The notes under the pieces were generated by a model. That model worked only from the letters and a program-made list of their open reading frames with translations, was not told the DNA's origin and did no database searches. The translations under genes were made by a program, and so were the position numbers. From assembly GCF_030657435.1 (NCBI RefSeq), contig NZ_JAUTWS010000010.1:62001-126000 (forward strand): a stretch of 64,000 nucleotides of DNA. Reading direction: 5' to 3'. This stretch comes from Paracraurococcus lichenis. Lineage in GTDB: Bacteria; Pseudomonadota; Alphaproteobacteria; Acetobacterales; Acetobacteraceae. Positions 19,990 through 28,814 of the stretch are shown here, piece by piece. Within the stretch, counting starts at the first letter, position 1. Every line of letters starts with the position of its first letter.

Positions 19990-21421
19990 CCCGGTGCCCG
20001 CTGACCGCCTCCCCCGCCTCCGGCGCCAGCCGGGCGAAGAAGGGGGCCGAGGCGGCGACCACCACCCCGGCCACCAGGAAGGCCAGGGTGAAGTCGTGCA
20101 CCGCCAGCGCATGCCGGCCGGCGACCAGTGCGCTCGCCTCCAGCGTCGTCGTCGCCAGCACGACGCCGAGCGCCTGGGTGAGCTGCTGCGCCGTGCCGGC
20201 GAAGCTGGTCGCGGCCGAGAGCCGGGCGGAGGGCACGTCGGCGAAGGCCAGCGTGTTCAGCGCGGTGAATTGCAGGCTGCGGAACAGGCCGCCCAGCGCC
20301 AGGACCGCGAAGATCACCGGCAGCGGCCAGGCCGGGGTGAAGGCCGCCGGCAGCGCCACCCCCACCGCCGCGATCAGCGAGGCGCCGATCAGCGCGGTGC
20401 GGAAGCCGAAGCGCTTGAGGATCGGCCGCGCCAGCGGCTTCATCGCCAGCGCCCCGAGCGCGGTGGCGAAGGAGACCATGCCGGCCTCCGAGGCCGTCTT
20501 GCCGAAGCCCACCTGCAGCAGCATCGGCACCAGGAAGGGCGAGGTGCCGGCGCCGATGCGGAACAGGCTGCCCGCCAGCGTCGACTGGTTGAAGGTCGGG
20601 ATCCGCAGCAGGCTGAGGTCGAGGGCCGGCCGCGCCGCCCGCCGGCAATGCCGCATCGCCGCCCAGCCGAACATCAGCCCGAGCACCAGCCCCGCCTGCG
20701 GCATGTCCTGCGGCACCACGCCGCGGCCGATCGTCTCCACCCCGAACATGAAGAGCGCGAGCGCGGTGCCGATGAGGGCCAGCCCCACCCGGTCCGGCGG
20801 CCCGGGATTACCGGGCGGCACGCGGGGGATCTTCCAGGCGACCAGCAGCAGGCCGAGCGCGCCGATCGGCACGTTGATGAGGAAGACGCTGCGCCAGCCG
20901 AAGGCATCCGTCAGGAAGCCGCCCAGCGGCGGGCCGCTGATCGGCCCGATCATGGCCGGCATGGTCAGCCAGGCCATGGCGCTCAGCATTTCCTCCTTGC
21001 GGATCTGGCGCAGCAGCAGCAGGCGGGCGACCGGCACCATCATGGCGCCGCCGAGACCCTGCAGCACGCGCGCCGCGATCAGTTCCGGCACCCCGGTCGC
21101 CCGGCCGCAGAGGACCGAGGCGGCGGTGAAGACCACGATCGCCGCCATGAAGACCCGCTTGGCGCCGAAGCGGTCCGCCACCCAGCCGGAGACCGGGATG
21201 AAGACCGTCAGCGCCACGAGGTAGGAGGTGATGGCGGCCCCCAGCCGCGCCGGCTCCACCGCCAGGTCCCGCGCCATGGCCGGCAGGGCGGTGGTGACCG
21301 CGCTGCTGTCCAGGTTCTGCATGAAGAGGGCGCTGGCGACGATGGCGGCGATGAGCCGCGGGTCGGCCTTCCGCTCGGATGGGGTCAGGGGGGCGGACTC
21401 GGCGCCGCCGGTCTTGGTCAT
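19955..21421 (-). CDS. MFS drug:H+ antiporter, DHA2 family
   Basis: 488-residue inner-membrane transporter. Motif-A-like GWVADRFGAKRVFMAA lies between predicted segments 2 and 3, LQGLGGAMMVPVARLLLLR in segment 4 and GPISGPPLGGFL in segment 5 (motif C) mark an exporter of the DHA2 (EmrB/QacA) type, with 14 expected membrane segments. The N-terminus is cytoplasmic and lacks a signal peptide. It is the last gene of a minus-strand group with an MDR oxidoreductase and a Bug-type binding protein, though a 162-base gap separates it. The substrate is unknown. Its tail overlaps the vapC tail. Confidence 0.92.
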   Translation of the reverse strand: MTKTGGAESAPLTPSERKADPRLIAAIVASALFMQNLDSSAVTTALPAMARDLAVEPARLGAAITSYLVALTVFIPVSGWVADRFGAKRVFMAAIVVFTAASVLCGRATGVPELIAARVLQGLGGAMMVPVARLLLLRQIRKEEMLSAMAWLTMPAMIGPISGPPLGGFLTDAFGWRSVFLINVPIGALGLLLVAWKIPRVPPGNPGPPDRVGLALIGTALALFMFGVETIGRGVVPQDMPQAGLVLGLMFGWAAMRHCRRAARPALDLSLLRIPTFNQSTLAGSLFRIGAGTSPFLVPMLLQVGFGKTASEAGMVSFATALGALAMKPLARPILKRFGFRTALIGASLIAAVGVALPAAFTPAWPLPVIFAVLALGGLFRSLQFTALNTLAFADVPSARLSAATSFAGTAQQLTQALGVVLATTTLEASALVAGRHALAVHDFTLAFLVAGVVVAASAPFFARLAPEAGEAVSGHRVTPAAKRLPAE

Positions 21422-21583
21422 GCGACCAAGTTACTGCGGATCTCCCCGGCCGGGAACGGCCAGGGGCGTGATCCTGGCCTGCACATCATGCCTGTCAGTC
21501 AGAAGGCCGACCGGTATGGGGCGATCCCGGCGCGCAGGCGCCGCGCCACCGGCGCACCGCGCCGGGCTATCCGCGGCCCCGGC

Positions 21584-22591
21584 TCACGCCGTCTCGCCGG
21601 GGCGCAGCACCACCCGGCCGACGGCGCTGCGGCCGCGGACCTCGGCCATCGCCTCCCGGAAGCGCTCGAGCGGGTGGCTGGCATGCACCTCCGGCCTGAG
21701 CTTCCCCGCCGCCCACCACTCCACCAGTTGCTGCCAGAGCGCCCGGGCGCGCGGGGCATGCAGGTGCCGGTTGTCCCCCGGCGACCAGCCGACATAGGTG
21801 CCCCAGTTCAGCCCGGCGACCGCGATGTTCTTCAGCAGCAGCAGGTTGATGGGCAGGGTCGGGATGCCGCCGGCGGCGAAGCCGATGGTCACCAGCGTGC
21901 CGCCGTCGCCGAGGCAGCGGAGGTTCTCGTCGAAGACCGGCCCGCCGAGGGTGTCCAGGATGGCGGAGACGCCGGCGCCGCCCGTCGCCTCCCGCACCGC
22001 GTCCCGGAAGGGCTGGGCGCTGTCCAGCACCACATCGGCGCCGCGCGATTCCGGCACCTGCCGCTTGGCCGCGCCGCAGCGGGCGATGACCCGGGCGCCG
22101 AGCGCCTTGGCGATCTCCACCCCCGCCAGCCCGACGCCGGCCGCGGCGCCATGCACCAGCACCCATTGGCCCGGCTCCAGTCGCGCCCGCCAGATCAGGG
22201 CGGAGGCAGCGGTCGGGTAGCTGATCGGCATGGCGACGGCGGCCGGGAGCGGCAGCCCGTCCGGGATCGGCACCACATGGATGGCGTCCGCCACCGCCTG
22301 CTCCGCCATGCCGCCCCAGTCCAGCACGGCGAAGACGCGGGTGCCGGGCGGCAGCGGGTCCGGCACATCAGGCGCGCTCTCCAGCACCGTGCCGGCGATC
22401 TCGGTCCCCGGGGTGAAGGGCAGCGGCGGCTTCCGCTGGTACTTGCCCTGCACGACGAGCTGGGTGGCGAAGGAGACCCCCGCCGCCTCCACCCGGATGG
22501 CGACGCCGCCCGGCCGCAGCGGCGGCGGCGGGATGTCCTTCAGCTCGAGTTCGTCGAACTCGCGCCAGCTCTCGCAGACCAGGGCACGCAT
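21584..22591 (-). CDS. NADPH:quinone oxidoreductase-like MDR protein (zinc-free)
   Basis: 335 residues from MRALVCESWREFDELEL; the longer open frame upstream is discarded because it would overlap the neighbour. The GroES-like N-terminal domain has PFTPGTEIAGTV, and the Rossmann domain has VLVHGAAAGVGLAGVEIAKALGARVIA, the AxxGxxG cofactor site typical of quinone oxidoreductase/crotonyl-type MDR enzymes. The structural and catalytic zinc cysteines of alcohol dehydrogenases are absent. It is likely a reductase of quinones or enones, possibly acting on an acid imported through the neighbouring Bug protein, but the substrate cannot be named. It starts 26 bases after the Bug gene stop. Confidence 0.9.
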   Translation of the reverse strand: MRALVCESWREFDELELKDIPPPPLRPGGVAIRVEAAGVSFATQLVVQGKYQRKPPLPFTPGTEIAGTVLESAPDVPDPLPPGTRVFAVLDWGGMAEQAVADAIHVVPIPDGLPLPAAVAMPISYPTAASALIWRARLEPGQWVLVHGAAAGVGLAGVEIAKALGARVIARCGAAKRQVPESRGADVVLDSAQPFRDAVREATGGAGVSAILDTLGGPVFDENLRCLGDGGTLVTIGFAAGGIPTLPINLLLLKNIAVAGLNWGTYVGWSPGDNRHLHAPRARALWQQLVEWWAAGKLRPEVHASHPLERFREAMAEVRGRSAVGRVVLRPGETA

Positions 22592-22617
22592 GCAGTGGGT
22601 CCTATCGTCGTCGGTGT

Positions 22618-23595
22618 TCAATCGAGGGTCACGCGGGCCTCGCGCACGAGGCGGCCCCAGCGCTCGTACTCCCGTGCGCAAAACCTGGAAAAATCCTCGG
22701 GGGTGTCCGCCACCGGCTCGGCGCCGAGGGTGGCGAGGCGCTCCCGCACCTCCGGTGCCGCGACGGCGGCGGCGACCGCCTGGTGCAGGCGCTGCGCGAC
22801 CGGCATGGGCGTCCGCGGCGGCGCCCAGATGCCGTACCAGGTGGCGATCTCGAAGCCCGGCACGCCGGCCTCGGCGATGGTCGGCAGGTCCGGATAGGCG
22901 GCGACGCGGGTCGCCGTCGTCACCGCCAGCGGCCGCAGCAGCCCGGCGCGCACCGCCGCGGCGCTGGAGGGGATGCTGTCGAACATGAGCTGGATGCTGC
23001 CCGAGATCAGGTCCTGCACCGCCGGCCCGGCGCCGCGATAGGGCACGTGCAGCATCTCGGTCCCCGTCATCAGCTTGAACATCTCACCCGCCAGGTGCAA
23101 CGCGGAGGCATTGCCGGAGGAGGCATAGGAGACGCGCCCGGGATTGGCCTTCAGATACGCGACCAGCTCCGGGATGCTGCGGACGGGAAGCTGCGGGTTC
23201 ACCACCGCGACCAGCGGGACGCTCGCCATGTTGGTCACCGGCGTGAAGTCGGTGAGCGCGTCGAAGGGCAGGCTGCGGTTGAGGTGCGGGATGATGACAT
23301 GGATGGAGGCGTTCATCAGGAAGGCCTGCCCGTCCGGCGCCGCCCGCGCGACCTGCTCCGCCCCGATGGTGCCGGAGGCGCCCGGGCGGTTCTCCACCAC
23401 CATGGGCTGTTTCAGGTCCTGCGCCAGGCGGGCGGCGACGACGCGGCCGAGGATGTCGGTCGGCCCGCCCGGCGGATAGGGCACGACGAAGCGTACGGGG
23501 CGGGAAGGCCAGTCCATCCCCTGCCCGCGCGCCGCGGCCGGCGCGGCCAGCATGGCCCCGATCGCGAGCCGCCGCGTCATCCTCATGCGCGTCAT
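22618..23595 (-). CDS. Bug-family tripartite tricarboxylate transporter solute-binding protein
   Basis: 325 residues with a leader containing twin arginines (TRRLAIGAMLAAPAAARG). VRFVVPYPPGGPTDILGR near the mature start, VENRPGASGTIGAEQVA and PYRGAGPAVQDL are standard Bug/TctC blocks for binding carboxylate-type ligands in the periplasm. Three close in-frame ATGs (23595, 23586, 23580) follow a GGGGGAAAGG ribosome site; the first is used here but 23586 is equally likely. TctA/TctB membrane genes are absent from the window, as is common for the many orphan Bug proteins of these bacteria. It is divergent from the CoA transferase gene, 71 bases away. Confidence 0.94.
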   Translation of the reverse strand: MTRMRMTRRLAIGAMLAAPAAARGQGMDWPSRPVRFVVPYPPGGPTDILGRVVAARLAQDLKQPMVVENRPGASGTIGAEQVARAAPDGQAFLMNASIHVIIPHLNRSLPFDALTDFTPVTNMASVPLVAVVNPQLPVRSIPELVAYLKANPGRVSYASSGNASALHLAGEMFKLMTGTEMLHVPYRGAGPAVQDLISGSIQLMFDSIPSSAAAVRAGLLRPLAVTTATRVAAYPDLPTIAEAGVPGFEIATWYGIWAPPRTPMPVAQRLHQAVAAAVAAPEVRERLATLGAEPVADTPEDFSRFCAREYERWGRLVREARVTLD

Positions 23596-23666
23596 CCTTT
23601 CCCCCTGGCCTTCCCGTTTCCCCCGTTCCGGGCAGGATAGGGACCGGATACGGGAAGGGAAACGCC

Positions 23667-24797
23667 ATGGCCGACCGGCCGCAGCCCTATCGGGGCCTCT
23701 TCGTCCTGGATGCCAGCCAGGGCATCGCCGGGCCCTATTGCGCCAGCCTGCTGGCCGCCTGCGGCGCCACGGTGGTGAAGATCGAGCCGCCGGCCGGCGA
23801 CTGGTCGCGCGGCCTCTCGACGCGGGAGGGCACGCAGAGCGTCATGCATGTCGCCTTCAACCGCGGCAAGCGCAGCGTCATGCTGGACCTGCAGACCGAT
23901 GCTGGCCGCGCCGCCATGGCGAAGCTGGCGGAGAGGGCCGACGTGATGCTGGAGGCTTTCCGGCCCGGCGTCGCCAAGCGTCTCGGCCTGGTGCCGGAGG
24001 CGGGGAAGGCCGATGTCGTCTTCCTCTCCATCTCCGGCTTCGGCCAGCAGGGGCCGAATGCCGAGCGCCCCTGCACCGACGGCGTGGCGCAGGCCTTCAC
24101 CGGCCTCGTCTCGCTCAATATCGGCGCGGATGGCGTGCCGCACCGCACCGGGCAGTTGATGGCGGTGGACATGACGACGGGGTTGTCGGCGATGATCGCG
24201 GTGCAGGCGGCGCTGGCCGAGCAGGCGGCCGACCGCGCCGCGGGCGCGCCGCCGCGGCGGCGGGTGCTGGACGTGTCGCTGATGCAGAGCGCGGCGGCGC
24301 TTATGGCCTTCAACATCGCCGAGGCCGGGCTGCTCGGCCGCGTCCCGCCCCTCTCCAACGTCCCGGCCGGGACCTATCAGGGCAGCGACGGCCGCTGGTT
24401 CATGGTCGCCTTCCTGCGCGAGCCCGAATGGGTGCAGTTCTGCGCGGTGGCCGGGCGGCCGGAGCTGGCGGAGGACCCGCGCTTCCAGGGCTTTCCGAAG
24501 CGCGCCGAGCACCGCGACATCCTGCTGCCCATCCTGCGGGAGACCTTCGCGCAGCGCCCCGCGACGGACTGGGCGGAGCGCTTCAAGGCCGCGCGCATGC
24601 TCTGCGACCTCGTGAACTCGCCGCTGGACTGGCTGGCCGACCCGCATGTGCAGGCGGTGCAGGCGGCCCTGCCGCTGGACCAGCCGGGGCTCGGCGCCCT
24701 GCCCTTCCCGCGGCTTCCCGGCCTCGGCCCCTGGAGCGTCCCGGCCCCGGCCCTCGGCGAGCATACCGAGGCGGTGCTGCGGGAGCTGGAGGACTGA
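23667..24797 (+). CDS. Family III CoA transferase (CaiB/BaiF type)
   Basis: 376 residues. GLFVLDASQGIAGPYCASLLAACGATVVKIEPPAGDWSR opens the family III fold, NRGKRSVMLDLQTDAGR and ADVMLEAFRPGVAKRLGL follow, and TDGVAQAFTGL carries the conserved Asp that forms the aspartyl-CoA intermediate (Asp169 in formyl-CoA transferase). It moves CoA between organic acids; the acid is not predictable. Divergent from one Bug binding-protein gene and 256 bases upstream of another, it may activate a carboxylate taken up by those systems. The ATG is preceded by GGGAAAC. Confidence 0.93.
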   Translation: MADRPQPYRGLFVLDASQGIAGPYCASLLAACGATVVKIEPPAGDWSRGLSTREGTQSVMHVAFNRGKRSVMLDLQTDAGRAAMAKLAERADVMLEAFRPGVAKRLGLVPEAGKADVVFLSISGFGQQGPNAERPCTDGVAQAFTGLVSLNIGADGVPHRTGQLMAVDMTTGLSAMIAVQAALAEQAADRAAGAPPRRRVLDVSLMQSAAALMAFNIAEAGLLGRVPPLSNVPAGTYQGSDGRWFMVAFLREPEWVQFCAVAGRPELAEDPRFQGFPKRAEHRDILLPILRETFAQRPATDWAERFKAARMLCDLVNSPLDWLADPHVQAVQAALPLDQPGLGALPFPRLPGLGPWSVPAPALGEHTEAVLRELED

Positions 24798-24920
24798 TGC
24801 CGCCGGGCAGAAGGCGTGACCTCTGCCGGGCAGCACGGCGCGCAGGCCGGCGCGCGGCGCCGCGGCCCGGTTGGCGGCGCCGAACAGGGAATCGTGCCCG
24901 GACGCGCATCCGGGCTGGCC

Positions 24921-24968
24921 GGCATGCGGCCGCGCGGCGGGCGGGCAGCCGCCCGCCGGTTGCATGCC
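24921..24968 (+). terminator. Strong bipartite hairpin downstream of the CoA transferase gene
   Basis: In the 256-base gap a perfect 9-bp stem (GGCGGGCGG, loop GCAG, CCGCCCGCC; 24936-24957) is nested within an outer 7-bp stem (GGCATGC/GCATGCC). No T-run follows, so it would be a GC-type or factor-assisted terminator or an mRNA-stabilising fold separating the CoA transferase from the next operon. The remainder of the gap looks non-coding. Confidence 0.5.
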
Positions 24969-25053
24969 GACGCGGCGCCGCTCCATTCTGGCCGCGAAAG
25001 CCTCCCGCCGCAGGGCCCGACCCGCGGCGCGGCAGGCGGAGGAGGAACGCCAG

Positions 25054-26025
25054 ATGACCTGCCGGATCGGCCGCCGCGCGGCCTTCGCGGGCACCGCCCT
25101 GCTGCTGGCGCACCGCGCCCGCGCCGCCAGCCTCGACCGCACGGCGCGCTTCCTGCTCGGCTTCCCACCGGGCGGCGCCTCCGACATCGTCGCCCGCCTG
25201 CTGGCCGAGCGCCTCGGCGCCTATGCGCCGCAGGTGATCGTGGAGAACCGCCCGGGCGCTGCCGCGCGGCTGGCTATCGAGGCGGTGAAGATCGCGGCGC
25301 CGGACGGCGCGACGCTGCTCTTCTCGCCCGAGAGCATGTTCGGCATCTACCCGCATATCTACCGCAAGACCCTGCGCTACGCGGCGGAGGACTTCATCCC
25401 GGTCTCCGGCGTGACGGAATTCGGCTTCGCCTTCGCCGTGCCGGCCGCGCATCCCGCCCGGACCTGGCCCGACTTCGTCGCCTGGGCCCGGCAGCAGGCC
25501 GAGCCCATCCCCTATGCGACGCCGGCGGCCGGCAGCACGCCGCATTTCTGGGCCGAGCAATGCGCCCGCGCCTACGGCATCCGGCTGGGCCATGTCGCCT
25601 ATCGCGGCATGGCGCCGGCCTATCCGGACCTTTATGCCGGACGGCTGCAGGCCGGCGTGACGGTCTTCGGCGACCTGCTGGAGCAGCGGAAGGGCGGGCA
25701 TCTGCGCCTCCTCGCCGTCTCCATGCCTGAGCCCTCGCCCAAGGCGCCGGAGGTGCCGGCGATGCGCAGCCTCGGCCATGCGGAGCTGGTGGCGACCGAG
25801 CAGTTCGGCGTCCTCGCCCCCGCCGGCACGCCGCCCGCCCTGGTCGCCGGGCTGCATGCCGCCATCCTCGCCGCACTCGCGCGGCCCGACATGCGGGAGG
25901 CGCTGGACCGCATGGAGCAGACGCCGCTCGGCAGCACGCCGGCGGAATTCGCCGCGCGCATCCGCGCCGAGCGCGCGCGCTGGGCGCCGATCGTCGCCGC
26001 CACGGGCTACACGGTGGACGAGTAG
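25054..26025 (+). CDS. Bug-family solute-binding protein, divergent
   Basis: 323 residues. The ATG at 25054 follows GGAGGAGGAA, a strong ribosome site, and excludes 61 codons of low-quality upstream frame. Leader: CRIGRRAAFAGTALLLAHRARA. Bug blocks FLLGFPPGGASDIVARLLAERL, VENRPGAAARLAIEAVKIAAPDG and YRGMAPAYPDL are present but diverged from the first Bug protein in the window. It starts a run with an M20 amidohydrolase and a TTC38-like gene, so the ligand could be an amide or ureide-type compound hydrolysed by the next enzyme. This is inference from order only. Confidence 0.92.
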   Translation: MTCRIGRRAAFAGTALLLAHRARAASLDRTARFLLGFPPGGASDIVARLLAERLGAYAPQVIVENRPGAAARLAIEAVKIAAPDGATLLFSPESMFGIYPHIYRKTLRYAAEDFIPVSGVTEFGFAFAVPAAHPARTWPDFVAWARQQAEPIPYATPAAGSTPHFWAEQCARAYGIRLGHVAYRGMAPAYPDLYAGRLQAGVTVFGDLLEQRKGGHLRLLAVSMPEPSPKAPEVPAMRSLGHAELVATEQFGVLAPAGTPPALVAGLHAAILAALARPDMREALDRMEQTPLGSTPAEFAARIRAERARWAPIVAATGYTVDE

Positions 26026-26149
26026 CGCGGCCGCCGCCGAGGGTTTGCGTCCGGGGTTTGCGCCTGGGCGGAAAGCTGCGCAGGCTTGCCGCGGTCCCGC
26101 GGGCCGCCGGCCTTCGCCGCGGCAGGACGCGGGGGAAGGAGACCCGCCC

Positions 26150-27418
26150 TTGACCCTCGCCGAGCCCGTCGCCGCCCAGGCCCCGCTGGTGCAGCGCCTG
26201 CTGGACGGCCTCGCCGCCATCGGCGCCGACCCGCCGGGCATCACGCGCGAGGCCTATGGCCGCGGCGAGAACGAGGCGCAGGCGCTGGCCGCCGCCGCCG
26301 GGGCGGCGCTGGGCCTGGCCGCCACGACGGACGCCGGCGCCAACCTCTCCCTGCGCTGGGCCGGGCGCGATCCGGCGGCGCCGCCGGTACTGATCGGCTC
26401 GCATCTCGACAGCGTGGTGCAGGGCGGGAATTTCGACGGCGCCGCGGGGGTCGTCGCCGGCCTCGCCGCCATCGCCGCGCTGCAGGCGGCGGGCCTCAGG
26501 CCGCGCTGCGACATCGAGGTGCTGGCGCTGCGCTGCGAGGAGGCAGTGTGGTTCGGCCTCGGCCTCATCGGCTCCCGCTGCCTGCCGGCGCGGCTGCCGC
26601 CGGGCGCGCTCGATCTCCGCCATGCCCGCAGCGGCAAGACGCTGGCCGAGAGCATTTCCGCGCGTGGCGGCGATCCGACGCGGCTCCGGCAGGGCACGCC
26701 ACTGCGCGACCCCGCCCGGCTCGGCGCCTATCTGGAAGTGCATATCGAGCAGGCGCCGCAGCTCGTCGAGGCCGGGGCGCCCGTCGCCATCTGCCTCGCC
26801 AATCCCGGCAATGTCCGGCACCCCTTCATCCGCATCGCCGGGGAGGACGCGCATACCGGCCTGCCGCACCGCTTCCGCCGCGACGCCGCCCTGGCCGGTG
26901 CCGACCTGATGCTGGCGTTGGAGCGGCTCTGGCTGGAGGAGGAAGCGGCGGGCCGCCCCATGGTCGTCACCATCGGCCGCTTCCATACCCCGGCGGAGCG
27001 GCACAGCCTGACCATGGTATCCGGCCGTTTCGAGCTCAGCCTCGACCTCAGGGCCTATTCGGCCGACCACCTGGCGGCGCTGGAGGCGCGGCTGGCCGCG
27101 ATCGTGGCCGAGGTCGCGGCGCGCCGCGGCGTGCGGATCGACCTCGGCGAGCGCAGCGCCGCCGCGCCCGGCCCCATGGATCCCGCGATCATCGAGGGCC
27201 TGGCCGCCGCCGCGGCGCAGGCCGGGCTGCCGGGTCAGCGGCTGAACAGCCCGGGCAGCCATGACGCGAACAATTTCGCCGCCTCCGGCGTGCCGACGGG
27301 CATGCTGCTCGTCAGGAACCGTAACGGCAGCCACAACCCGGACGAAGCCATGGAGACCGGGGACCTGATGGCCGCCATTGCGGTCCTGGTCCATTGGCTG
27401 GCGGCGCGGACCGCCTGA
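26150..27418 (+). CDS. M20-family Zn-dependent amidohydrolase (hydantoinase/carbamoylase or allantoate amidohydrolase type)
   Basis: 422 residues. The TTG at 26150 is chosen because AAGGAGA lies 8 bases upstream and no ATG or GTG is as well placed. Metal-binding blocks are visible: GSHLDSVVQGGNFDGAAGVVAG (His and bridging Asp), EVLALRCEEAVWFG (Glu pair), VHIEQ and a final SPGSHDANNF His. The usual GxAxHAGTTPM segment reads GEDAHTGLPHR here, a noticeable variation near the dimerisation/substrate site. Members cleave N-carbamoyl amino acids, allantoate or ureidoglycolate. Which of these applies is not decidable. It follows a Bug binding-protein gene by 124 bases. Confidence 0.88.
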   Translation: MTLAEPVAAQAPLVQRLLDGLAAIGADPPGITREAYGRGENEAQALAAAAGAALGLAATTDAGANLSLRWAGRDPAAPPVLIGSHLDSVVQGGNFDGAAGVVAGLAAIAALQAAGLRPRCDIEVLALRCEEAVWFGLGLIGSRCLPARLPPGALDLRHARSGKTLAESISARGGDPTRLRQGTPLRDPARLGAYLEVHIEQAPQLVEAGAPVAICLANPGNVRHPFIRIAGEDAHTGLPHRFRRDAALAGADLMLALERLWLEEEAAGRPMVVTIGRFHTPAERHSLTMVSGRFELSLDLRAYSADHLAALEARLAAIVAEVAARRGVRIDLGERSAAAPGPMDPAIIEGLAAAAAQAGLPGQRLNSPGSHDANNFAASGVPTGMLLVRNRNGSHNPDEAMETGDLMAAIAVLVHWLAARTA

Positions 27419-27424
27419 GGGAGC

Positions 27425-28783
27425 ATGGCCATGCAGCAGGACGCCCAGGGCAACGCGATCGGTACCGACAGCGCCGAGGCCGCGCGCGCCTTCGACCATG
27501 CGGTCGAGGGCTATCTCCGCTACCGCTTCGACGCCCCGCAGCGGCTGAAGGCGCTGCTGGCGACGGACCCGGAATTCGGGATGGCGCGGGTGCTGCAGGC
27601 GGCCTTCCTGCTGCTCGGCTACAAACAGGCCACCATCCCCCTGGCGCGGGAGGCGATCGCCGCCGCGGAGCGGCTGACCGCGAAGGGCACGGCCCGGGAG
27701 AAGGCGCATGTCGCCGCCCTCTCCGCCTGGGCGGCGAACGAGATGGACCAGGCGCTCGCGGTCTGGGAGCAGATCCTCGCCGACCATCCCCGCGACATCC
27801 TGGCCTTCCGGCTGCACCATTTCTGCGCCTTCTGGCTCGGCCGGCCGGAGGCGATGCTGGCGCAGGTGGAGGGCGTGCTGCCGCGCTGGAGCCGCGGCCT
27901 GCCGGGCCATGCCAGCATTCTCGCCTGCCGCAGCTTCGCCAACGAGGAATGCGGGAACTACACGGTGGCCGAGGCTGCCGGGCGCGACGCCATCGCGCTC
28001 GACCCCGGCGACCTCTGGGCCGCGCATGCCGTCGCGCATGTGCTGGAAATGCAGGGCCGCCGCAGCGAGGGCATCGCCTGGATCGAGGCGCTGGAACCGA
28101 ACTGGCAGGGCGGCAACAACATCATGCACCACCTCTGGTGGCACCGCGCGATGTACCACCTGGAGCACCGCGACTTCGACGCGGTGCTCGCGCTCTACGA
28201 CACGCGCTTCCGCAACCTCGACAGCCCGGTGACGCAGGCGCAGCCCGACCTCTACATCGACGTGCAGAACGCCGCCTCCATGCTGTTCCGCCTCTCGCTG
28301 CAGGGTGTGCCCGCCGGCGGGCGCTGGGAGGAACTGGCCGACAAGGCGGAGGCGCGGATCGGCGACACGCTCTCGGCCTTCACCCTGCCGCACTGGATGA
28401 TGGCGCTCTGCGGCGCCGGGCGCTTCGCGGCGGCGGAGCGGCTGCTGGCGGCGCTGCGGGAGGCGGCGCGCGGCAATGCCGGCACCAACCCGCCGCTGAT
28501 CGCGCGCCATGCCCTGCCGGTCAGCGAGGCGGTGCTGCGGCATGCGCAGGGCGACTTCGCCGGCGCGGTCGCCGTCATGCGGCCGGCGCTGCAGGGGATG
28601 TACCGGCTCGGCGGCAGCCACGCGCAGCAGGACGTGCTGGAGCAGTTGTTCCTGCACAGCGCCATGCGGGCGGGGCTGGCCGCGGATGCGCGGATGCTGC
28701 TGGAACGCGTCGCGGGCCGGCACGCGGTGCCGCCGGAGCGGCGCGTCGGCTATGCCGAGGCGGCGCGGGCGGTGGCGCACTGA
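27425..28783 (+). CDS. TTC38-like tetratricopeptide repeat protein
   Basis: 452-residue soluble helical protein starting at 27425 (alternative ATG at 27431), six bases after the amidohydrolase stop, with GAGGG overlapping that stop. The order FDHAVEGYLRYRFDA, PRDILAFRLHHFCAFWLG, AAHAVAHVLEMQGR and GGNNIMHHLWWHRAMYHLE matches the TTC38 family found in bacteria and animals, a TPR-like superhelix with many conserved histidines and tryptophans. No enzymatic function is established. Conserved His-rich motifs (HAVAH, MHHLWWH) hint at a ligand or metal site. Co-transcription with the amidohydrolase suggests involvement in the same uptake and hydrolysis pathway. Confidence 0.85.
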   Translation: MAMQQDAQGNAIGTDSAEAARAFDHAVEGYLRYRFDAPQRLKALLATDPEFGMARVLQAAFLLLGYKQATIPLAREAIAAAERLTAKGTAREKAHVAALSAWAANEMDQALAVWEQILADHPRDILAFRLHHFCAFWLGRPEAMLAQVEGVLPRWSRGLPGHASILACRSFANEECGNYTVAEAAGRDAIALDPGDLWAAHAVAHVLEMQGRRSEGIAWIEALEPNWQGGNNIMHHLWWHRAMYHLEHRDFDAVLALYDTRFRNLDSPVTQAQPDLYIDVQNAASMLFRLSLQGVPAGGRWEELADKAEARIGDTLSAFTLPHWMMALCGAGRFAAAERLLAALREAARGNAGTNPPLIARHALPVSEAVLRHAQGDFAGAVAVMRPALQGMYRLGGSHAQQDVLEQLFLHSAMRAGLAADARMLLERVAGRHAVPPERRVGYAEAARAVAH

Positions 28784-28814
28784 CCGGGCCGACCCGGCAC
28801 TGGCCGGCCCGGGG

